NCBI GenBank assembly: GCA_948896875.1
Contig: CAQUWW010000079.1
Span: forward strand, 1 to 5,318
Reading direction: 5' to 3'
Length of the DNA: 5,318 bases
DNA from: an uncultured Acetatifactor sp.
GTDB taxonomy: Bacteria > Bacillota > Clostridia > Lachnospirales > Lachnospiraceae
Shown: piece after piece, positions 1 to 4,125 of the stretch
Layout: each line of letters starts with the position of its first letter
How positions within the stretch are numbered: position 1 is the first letter of the stretch
Notes under the pieces: generated by a model
Database searches by the model: none
The model's input: the letters and a program-made list of their open reading frames with translations, nothing else
Told to the model about the DNA's origin: nothing
Program-made: the position numbers and the translations under genes

Positions 1-379
1 GGTATTTTTCTGTCTGAATGGGTCCTTTTCCGTCAATCGGCTGACCAAGGGCATTTACGACACGTCCCAGCATTACGTCGCCTACCGGAACCTCAACCAC
101 ACGCCCCGTAGTCTTTACGGTGTCGCCTTCGTTGATATTCTTATGGCTTCCGAGAAGAACCGCACCTACGTTATCCTCCTCCAAATTGAGCACCATGCCG
201 TATACTTCGCCGGGGAACTCCAAAAGCTCTCCCTGCATGGCATTCTCAAGTCCATGTACGCGGGCAATACCATCCGCAACCTGGATAACCGTACCCACAT
301 CGGATACTTCCAGCTCGGACGCATATCTCTTGATCTGATCCTTAATGACAGAACTTATTTCTTCCGGTCTTAAATTCAT
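1..379 (-). CDS. atpA: F1 ATP synthase subunit alpha, N-terminal part (cut by the window edge)
   Basis: This is the non-catalytic nucleotide-binding subunit of the cytoplasmic F1 head. Only the first 126 codons are present; the 3' end lies beyond position 1. The protein begins MNLRPEEISSVIKDQIKRY, the usual alpha start: an N-terminal helix that contacts delta, then the beta-barrel. Visible family motifs are VADGIARVHGL near residue 34, LEFPGEVYGMVLNLE near 52, and LGRVVNALGQPIDG near 104. The Walker A loop lies outside the window. The ATG at 377-379 is preceded by AAAGGTG (390-396), about 10 nt away. The gene follows atpH by 28 nt and has no promoter of its own, so it is translated from the operon message. 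Assignment is by recognisable sequence and gene order; no oddities are seen in the visible part. Confidence 0.97.
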   Translation of the reverse strand, partial: MNLRPEEISSVIKDQIKRYASELEVSDVGTVIQVADGIARVHGLENAMQGELLEFPGEVYGMVLNLEEDNVGAVLLGSHKNINEGDTVKTTGRVVEVPVGDVMLGRVVNALGQPIDGKGPIQTEKY

Positions 380-407
380 GGATCTGTCGCACCTTTCTTC
401 CAGCCGG

Positions 408-962
408 TTACCCCAGCTGAATTTGTAATAATTGTTTTGTCAAACTATCCAACTTCGTCCGGACACTGCTGTCCACCACTCTGTCGTTTATGCGGATAAT
501 CATTCCGCCGATGATTGAGGCATCCACCTCATAATGCATTTCCATTTTCTCATATCCGCTGGTCTCCAGCAGCTTCACCTCCACATCCCTTTGCTGCTGC
601 CTGCTGAGTTCCACCGCGGTAGTCACATAGGCCACGCCTATCCTTAACTGCTCCTTCACTCTCTCGGTAAAGTATGCAAAGATTGCAGGCAAATCTCCAT
701 AGCGCTCTTTGGATACCACAACTTCAAAGAGACCCGTCAGCTCATCACTGATTCGTCCCTTAAAAACATTGCTCACTATCTGGAGTTTATCCTGCTTTGG
801 AATACCCGGGTGCTTCATCAACTCATCAAACTGAGGATTTGCCGTCAGCAGCTCGTTCACACAGTGGATTTCCTCCAACAGCTCTCCGGCCCTGCCCACG
901 CCTGACTCCATGGCTATCTCATACAGGGCTTCGCCGTATGTCTTGGATACTAATTTAGCCAT
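408..962 (-). CDS. atpH: F1Fo ATP synthase subunit delta
   Basis: Delta caps the F1 head and ties it to the b-subunit stator (OSCP equivalent). The 184-aa product has the usual family length. The N-terminal helical domain (about 1-105) starts MAKLVSKTYGEALYEIA, with the typical YxxALYxxA pattern. The C-terminal part has the family signature from about residue 147 to 171: D-x-S-IIGGM-x-IRI-x-D-x-x-x-D-x-S-x-x-x-KL. Its ATG lies inside the end of atpF (13-nt overlap), which suggests translational coupling. The clearest SD, AAGGAG near 977-982, sits a rather long 14 nt from the ATG, which also fits reinitiation by ribosomes finishing atpF. atpA follows 28 nt downstream. The alpha-helical content and lack of membrane segments fit a soluble stalk protein. 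Confidence 0.96.
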   Translation of the reverse strand: MAKLVSKTYGEALYEIAMESGVGRAGELLEEIHCVNELLTANPQFDELMKHPGIPKQDKLQIVSNVFKGRISDELTGLFEVVVSKERYGDLPAIFAYFTERVKEQLRIGVAYVTTAVELSRQQQRDVEVKLLETSGYEKMEMHYEVDASIIGGMIIRINDRVVDSSVRTKLDSLTKQLLQIQLG

Positions 963-1465
963 GTTTTATCACCCATCTCCTTCAAGGTTTCGTCAATCAA
1001 CTGATTCTGCATGGCGGTATCCACAGATGAAGACACGATCTTACCTGCCATAAGCGATGCGACGACAATGATCTCACGCTTTACATCATCGGACATCTTC
1101 TGCTTTTCGAGCTCTGCTTCCACGCGGGCCCTCTCCAAAATCCGGGCGGCCTCTTCTTTCGCCTGGGCAACAATTTTGTTCTCATTGGCCAGAGCCTTTC
1201 TGCGCGCTTCTCCCAGGATGCTTTCCGCTTCCTTATCGATCTCTTTCAGCTTTGTCTCATATTCCTCTTTTAAAGTCTGGGCATCCACCATGGCATTTTT
1301 TGCCGTGTCCAGCTCATTTTTAATCTTCTCTTTACGGCTGTCCAACATCTTCCTTGCAGGGTTGAACAGGAAATAGCTCAGAATAAGGAACAGGAAAAAG
1401 ATGGCGATAATCATCAGAACAGAATCAGCCAACAGCTGCCAGTCCAGATCGAACAATCTCGTCAT
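950..1465 (-). CDS. atpF: F1Fo ATP synthase subunit b
   Basis: Subunit b is the peripheral stalk, anchored in the membrane and holding F1 still against rotor torque. With the start chosen here the product is 171 aa. A single membrane helix lies at about residues 11-34, then the typical FNPARK motif (34-39), then a long charged coiled coil rich in Ala, Lys and Glu (about 40-150). The C terminus GDKTWLN overlaps atpH by 13 nt. The ATG at 1463-1465 has AGGAGG (1473-1478) at an ideal 7-nt spacing, and MTRLFDLDWQLL matches where b subunits of this type usually begin. A second in-frame ATG at 1490-1492 would add MVLLSGGES and also has its own AGGAGG (1498-1503) at 5-nt spacing. Initiation at both is possible. 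The longer form would be 180 aa. Confidence 0.95.
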   Translation of the reverse strand: MTRLFDLDWQLLADSVLMIIAIFFLFLILSYFLFNPARKMLDSRKEKIKNELDTAKNAMVDAQTLKEEYETKLKEIDKEAESILGEARRKALANENKIVAQAKEEAARILERARVEAELEKQKMSDDVKREIIVVASLMAGKIVSSSVDTAMQNQLIDETLKEMGDKTWLN

Positions 1466-1472
1466 GGACTCG

Positions 1473-1514
1473 CCTCCTGATAAAAGTACCATTTTTGCCT
1501 CCTTTCTGCCTCCT
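1473..1514 (-). promoter_or_regulatory. Three tandem AGGAGG ribosome binding sites before atpF
   Basis: Read on the minus strand, AGGAGGC occurs three times within 42 nt (AGGAGG at 1509-1514, 1498-1503 and 1473-1478). The middle copy is 5 nt before the ATG at 1492. The last is 7 nt before the ATG at 1465. The first has no start codon close behind it. The middle and last copies each serve a plausible in-frame start, so the site decides between a 180-aa and a 171-aa subunit b. The function of the first copy as a ribosome landing or standby site is inference. Confidence 0.7.
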
Positions 1515-1520
1515 AAAAAT

Positions 1521-1539
1521 GAAATTCTTCACACTATTA
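1521..1539 (-). repeat. Post-stop repeat copy B (after atpE)
   Basis: On the minus strand this reads TAATAGTGTGAAGAATTTC and begins with the atpE stop codon. It matches the sequence starting with the atpB stop codon (1935-1955) at 18 of 19 aligned positions, with a 2-nt indel. It is also complementary to the atpE-proximal arm of the hairpin at 1890-1950. It lies just upstream of the atpF ribosome binding sites. The repetition is directly visible; any role is inference. Confidence 0.6.
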
Positions 1540-1791
1540 GGGCAGAAGAGGTTTCACGAACATCAGCAGAATAGCAACCAGCAGACCATACAGACCTGTT
1601 GTCTCTGCCACTGCCTGGCCAAGAAGCATAGTCTGCATAACTTTGGGCTGTGCGCCGGGATTACGTCCCACTGCCGCCGCCGCATGTCCGGCCGCGATAC
1701 CCTGTCCGACACCAGGTCCGATACCGGCAATAACAGCCAGACCCGCACCAATTGCAGAACACCCTAAGATAAAGTTTTCATTGAAATCCAT
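1537..1791 (-). CDS. atpE: F1Fo ATP synthase subunit c, Na+-type ring protein
   Basis: Subunit c forms the rotating ion-carrying ring in the membrane. The 84-aa hairpin protein has helix 1 (about 8-40) with the Gly-rich run GIGPGVGQG (23-31), a polar loop with R43-N44-P45 that contacts gamma/epsilon, and helix 2 (about 52-80). The ion-binding carboxylate is E63 in AVAETTGLYG. Q30, V61, E63, T64 and Y68 line up with Ilyobacter tartaricus Q32, V63, E65, S66 and Y70. The E-T version resembles the Na+ enzyme of Acetobacterium woodii, so Na+ coupling is the likely reading (inference from residues). The ATG at 1789-1791 has AGGAGG (1800-1805) at 8-nt spacing. An A/T-only tract and two hairpins precede it, which fits the need for many more c copies than a or b. 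atpF follows 71 nt later. Confidence 0.98.
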   Translation of the reverse strand: MDFNENFILGCSAIGAGLAVIAGIGPGVGQGIAAGHAAAAVGRNPGAQPKVMQTMLLGQAVAETTGLYGLLVAILLMFVKPLLP

Positions 1792-1806
1792 TCTTTTTTC
1801 CTCCTG

Positions 1807-1838
1807 AATTATAAAAAATAAATAATTAAAAAATATTA
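1807..1838 (-). promoter_or_regulatory. A/U-only leader tract before the atpE ribosome binding site
   Basis: All 32 bases are A or T, in a window of otherwise mixed composition, and the tract ends 1 nt before CAGGAGG. On the transcript it is U-rich and should be unstructured. In E. coli, a U-rich stretch before atpE is an established translation enhancer that raises c-subunit output. A similar job here is inference from position and composition. Confidence 0.5.
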
Positions 1839-1862
1839 CTCCTAAAGAACCTGACCATTTCT

Positions 1863-1889
1863 GGAAGAACGCTGCCCTTGCGTTCTTCC
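1863..1889 (-). other. Perfect 10-bp hairpin in the atpB-atpE gap
   Basis: GGAAGAACGC (1863-1872) pairs perfectly with GCGTTCTTCC (1880-1889) around a 7-nt loop. On the minus-strand transcript it lies directly after the larger hairpin at 1890-1950, with no base between them. No U-run follows within about 10 nt, so it is not a classical intrinsic terminator. An mRNA processing or stability element, or a mobile palindromic repeat unit, are the options. Confidence 0.7.
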
Positions 1890-1950
1890 GTGTGAGATTT
1901 AGAATTTCTTAGGCGGCGTCCTTCAGACGCCTTAGAAATTCTTCTCACAC
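1890..1950 (-). other. Long interrupted hairpin directly after the atpB stop
   Basis: Three paired blocks build one stem: GTGTGAGA (1890-1897) with TCTCACAC (1943-1950); AGAATTTCT (1901-1909) with AGAAATTCT (1934-1942); and GGCGTC (1915-1920) with GACGCC (1926-1931) around the loop CTTCA. There is a 3-nt bulge and a small internal loop. This gives 23 base pairs in 61 nt, starting 2 nt after the atpB stop codon in the transcript direction. No U-tract follows, so termination is unlikely. A barrier to 3' exonuclease or an RNase cleavage site that separates atpB from atpE expression is a reasonable inference. Confidence 0.7.
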
Positions 1951-1955
1951 TCTTA
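1935..1955 (-). repeat. Post-stop repeat copy A (after atpB), part of hairpin arm
   Basis: On the minus strand it starts with the atpB stop TAA, then GAGTGTGAGAAGAATTTC. The copy after atpE (1521-1539) has the same layout, TAA then TAGTGTGAAGAATTTC. Here the sequence doubles as the 5' arm of the long hairpin, whereas copy B has no local partner. Confidence 0.6.
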
Positions 1956-2693
1956 TCTACGTGTGCCGTCACCAATCTCATTCGAAATGTATGTCATGGT
2001 CAGCATACAGAATACATAAGTCTGAATTGCTCCGGAGAACAAATCAAAATACACATGAAGCGCTGCAGGCCAGGCTGTGGCAAACCATCCCAGCAGTCCG
2101 TACAACAATGCCATCATTGCTGTTCCTGACAAGACATTTGCAAACAGACGCAATGACAGCGAAATCGGTACTGCTACAGCACTGATCACGTTAATTGGCA
2201 GCCAGATCGGCAGCCAGGGCGGCAACGGAGAACAAAGGTCCGTCCAGATCGTCATGGGTTTCTGGTATTTCCACTTATTATAATGGATCAGAGAAAATGT
2301 CAGTATTGCCAATGGCAATGTGACACCATAATCCGCCGTGGGAGGCCTAAGGCCCAGCAAACCCGAAATGTTGCTGACCAGTATAAAGATAAAGATGGTT
2401 CCGATATAGTTGAAATATCGCGGAGCCGCCTGACCCATTGAGCCGCCAACCATGTTGTCCAGCATTTCAACAATCATTTCCACTACATTCTGGAAACTGC
2501 CCGGAACTTCCGAGGCCTTCGCCATACATCTGTTCGCTGCTATAGCAAAGGCTATCAGTATCAGCATGACAATCAAAATACACACGTGTGATGTGGTTAT
2601 CCATACCTGATGTCCAAAAAAGGAATACTGAAACACCCCATGAATCGTAAAGTCAACGCCGGACTCACCAGACAACAAGATTCCTTGTCCCAT
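1953..2693 (-). CDS. atpB: F1Fo ATP synthase subunit a
   Basis: Subunit a is the membrane stator that provides the two ion half-channels beside the c ring. The 246-aa product starts MGQGILLSGESGVDFTIHG. An upstream in-frame extension exists, but it lies within atpI, and the ATG at 2691-2693 has GAGGTG (2699-2704) just ahead. Hydrophobic segments occur at about 33-53, 97-117, 125-137, 168-200 and 210-235. The family motif LRPPTADYGVTLPLA is at 115-129. The essential arginine is R182 in SLSLRLFANVLSG, equivalent to E. coli R210. The acidic residue common ten positions before this arginine in many homologues is A172 here. The gene starts 4 nt after the atpI stop, suggesting coupling, and is followed by a structured 161-nt gap before atpE. 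Confidence 0.97.
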   Translation of the reverse strand: MGQGILLSGESGVDFTIHGVFQYSFFGHQVWITTSHVCILIVMLILIAFAIAANRCMAKASEVPGSFQNVVEMIVEMLDNMVGGSMGQAAPRYFNYIGTIFIFILVSNISGLLGLRPPTADYGVTLPLAILTFSLIHYNKWKYQKPMTIWTDLCSPLPPWLPIWLPINVISAVAVPISLSLRLFANVLSGTAMMALLYGLLGWFATAWPAALHVYFDLFSGAIQTYVFCMLTMTYISNEIGDGTRR

Positions 2694-2697
2694 ACTC

Positions 2698-3186
2698 TCA
2701 CCTCTCTTTCTTATAATTTTGTACAGGGTCTTCCCCCTCCTGCATAACAGTCTCTTCTTCCAGCGGTTCCGCGATGGGATCCGTCTCATGAAACAGCTTG
2801 TTACACAATTTATGAGTAATCGGCTGAAGATAAGCCGTTACTTTCAGACTCATGTAGCCCAGGAAAAAAACAAGCGGATTCATTGTCCCCGTCACGGAAA
2901 TAACAATCAAAACCGCCGCCACCATCACATATCGAAATAGATACCCTCTCGTCACAATCCCCGAAGCATCATTTCCGGACAGAAGTGCTCTGTCCAGCGT
3001 CCGGCACATATGAATGCTGCCGGCTACTGCAAAGGCAATTCCAAACCACAGGCTCAAGGCATAGTTTCCCTTATCCTCCACAAACAGTCCCCCCGCCGCC
3101 TGGCAGATTACACCGAAAAACACCATACCAATATGCATTTCCAGCAGTGTTCTATTCGTCCTTCTCAGTGTCTCTATTATCTTCAT
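2698..3186 (-). CDS. atpI: ATP synthase subunit I (AtpI-type membrane assembly factor)
   Basis: This is a 162-aa integral membrane protein with four predicted helices at about 17-34, 43-60, 83-100 and 104-121, and an acidic tail (134-152). Position between atpZ and atpB, topology and the GYLFRYVMVAAVL segment (81-93) fit the ATP-synt_I family. In A. woodii, AtpI helps assemble the Na+ c ring; in other bacilli it has been linked to Mg2+ supply. Either role here is inference. The ATG at 3184-3186 follows GGGAG (3193-3197) by 6 nt and lies 35 nt inside the end of atpZ. The reading frame stays open much further upstream, but that part is the shadow of atpZ. AtpI proteins diverge quickly, so the call rests partly on context. 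Confidence 0.85.
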   Translation of the reverse strand: MKIIETLRRTNRTLLEMHIGMVFFGVICQAAGGLFVEDKGNYALSLWFGIAFAVAGSIHMCRTLDRALLSGNDASGIVTRGYLFRYVMVAAVLIVISVTGTMNPLVFFLGYMSLKVTAYLQPITHKLCNKLFHETDPIAEPLEEETVMQEGEDPVQNYKKER

Positions 3187-3439
3187 CAGAATCTCCCTGT
3201 GCTCTGCCCTGTTCTTCCCCACCGTACAGGCGTTTCGCCATTCGGTATACATTCTGTCCTCCTGCCACAGCCCCCACTGCAAACAGAAGGATTGTGAGAT
3301 ACGAAGTCCCGAACTGTCTGTCCAGCCAGACCCCTGCCGCCGACAGGAGACAGATAGGAACAATCATATTCAGTCCGAACTGCGTGACCATCGCAAGAGA
3401 CTGATACACGATTTTCTCCTCACCTTTCCGTTTCTTCAT
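3152..3439 (-). CDS. atpZ: AtpZ-like small membrane protein, first gene of the atp operon
   Basis: This 95-aa protein has two membrane helices (about 21-38 and 46-63) joined by the short loop LDRQFGTS, a layout typical of the AtpZ / F0F1-ATPase gene1 family. The C-terminal tail (about 73-95) is strongly charged (GDSDEDNRDTEKDE). AtpZ works with AtpI in several bacteria; Mg2+/Ca2+ transport or help in Fo assembly have been proposed. The start is uncertain. The ATG at 3437-3439 has only a poor SD. The GTG at 3407-3409 (residue 11) has AGGAG (3416-3420) at an ideal 6-nt spacing and would give 85 aa while keeping both helices. Transcription should begin about 50 nt upstream of the ATG, from the promoter at 3497-3525. 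The gene overlaps atpI by 35 nt. Confidence 0.85.
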   Translation of the reverse strand: MKKRKGEEKIVYQSLAMVTQFGLNMIVPICLLSAAGVWLDRQFGTSYLTILLFAVGAVAGGQNVYRMAKRLYGGEEQGRAQGDSDEDNRDTEKDE

Positions 3440-3496
3440 CCAACACCGCCAATTCCGTCACCTTCAAAGATCCGAGCAATTTTCCAAACATTGTAT

Positions 3497-3525
3497 ATTA
3501 TACCCTTTTTTCATCCAAATGTCTA
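3497..3525 (-). promoter_or_regulatory. Sigma-A-type promoter of the atp operon
   Basis: On the minus strand the -35 box TAGACA (3520-3525) and a perfect -10 box TATAAT (3497-3502) are separated by exactly 17 nt. The predicted transcription start is near 3490-3492, leaving a leader of about 50 nt before the atpZ ATG. This is a strong housekeeping promoter, as expected for ATP synthase. No operator palindrome is evident. Confidence 0.8.
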
Positions 3526-3561
3526 GCGCAATATAGAATTTCTGAGAAGTCCAAAATGGCA

Positions 3562-3590
3562 TTGACGAAACCGGATTCCCGCAGTATCAT
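3562..3590 (+). promoter_or_regulatory. Sigma-A-type promoter of the DUF402 gene
   Basis: The -35 box TTGACG (3562-3567) and -10 box TATCAT (3585-3590) are 17 nt apart, each one base off consensus. The predicted start near 3597 gives a leader of about 34 nt ending in AAAAGGAG (3617-3624), 6 nt before the ATG at 3631. It points away from the atp promoter; the two -35 boxes are 36 nt apart. Confidence 0.65.
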
Positions 3591-3630
3591 CTAAAAAAAG
3601 AGATTTACTACATAGCAAAAGGAGTCTGCC

Positions 3631-4110
3631 ATGAATATTTCCAGAATATACCGTAAGCGAATTATTCCCTCCGAAAGCATTCTGCTAAAGGACGATATCA
3701 TTGTCATGCAGAACGACGAAGTGATTGTCACAAAATGGAACACTCTGAATCCCAAAACTACTTTTTCCCACGGCTGCTCCTGCTTCTTTCTTTCAGAAGG
3801 TATCAAGGTAAGCAAAATTTACCGCAGCGACAATACCCTTTTGTACTGGTATTGTGACATAGGAGAATACGCTTTTGACCCTGAGATGCACACGATGACT
3901 TTCACCGACCTGCTTGCCGACGTCATCGTATACCCGGAGGGAACTGTGGAGGTCACTGATCTGGATGAGCTTGCGGAAGCCCTGGAGCGCGATCTGATCA
4001 CAAAAGAGCAGATGACCTCATGCCTCCGCAATCTGAATCATCTGCTATCTCTGATATATCGCGATAAATTTGACAGACTGCAGGCTCATCTGAACAGTCT
4101 GGGCCTGTAA
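3631..4110 (+). CDS. DUF402 family protein (possible nucleotide phosphatase)
   Basis: This is a soluble 159-aa protein with no signal peptide or membrane segment. The core looks like the DUF402 fold (YgaC / Ntdp group): a beta-rich N-terminal half, then WYCDIG (73-78), then the acidic stretch D93-LLA-D97-VIVYPEGTVEV-T-D110-L-D112-E113. In studied members, such as S. aureus Ntdp and FomD, clustered aspartates bind divalent metal and hydrolyse nucleoside di- or triphosphates or related substrates. D76, D93, D97 and D110 are the likely counterparts. The C-terminal helical part (about 113-157) replaces longer tails found in other members. The start is fixed by AAGGAG at 6-nt spacing. The gene is divergent from the atp operon and convergent with the wall hydrolase. 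The substrate here is unknown, and a link to ATP synthesis is only suggested by position. Confidence 0.75.
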   Translation: MNISRIYRKRIIPSESILLKDDIIVMQNDEVIVTKWNTLNPKTTFSHGCSCFFLSEGIKVSKIYRSDNTLLYWYCDIGEYAFDPEMHTMTFTDLLADVIVYPEGTVEVTDLDELAEALERDLITKEQMTSCLRNLNHLLSLIYRDKFDRLQAHLNSLGL

Positions 4111-4125
4111 TCCGGAAATCCATTC

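Noticed and set aside
1808..1813. A perfect TATAAT on the minus strand just before the atpE ribosome binding site, as an internal promoter
   Set aside because: The matching -35 region is only ATATTT, and transcription would start in or next to the AGGAGG, leaving no usable leader. A/T richness explains the match.
1863..1950. Intrinsic terminator or attenuator between atpB and atpE
   Set aside because: The stems are strong, but no U-run follows either of them on the minus strand. Termination here would also cut off the essential downstream genes.
2694..2789. Longer subunit a beginning upstream with MRRIPSRNRWKK
   Set aside because: The extension lies within atpI in another frame and is unlike subunit a N termini. 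The ATG at 2693 has a proper ribosome binding site right after the atpI stop.
3187..3363. Longer AtpI reading frame beginning MFLSVSCRRQGSG
   Set aside because: This stretch is the out-of-frame shadow of atpZ. Cys/Arg/Ser-rich residues and the SD before the ATG at 3186 argue against it.
3534..3543. TAGAATTTCT in the divergent intergenic region, also present in the hairpin at 1900-1909
   Set aside because: The shared 10-mer is A/T-rich and flanked by unrelated sequence, so chance is the simplest explanation.
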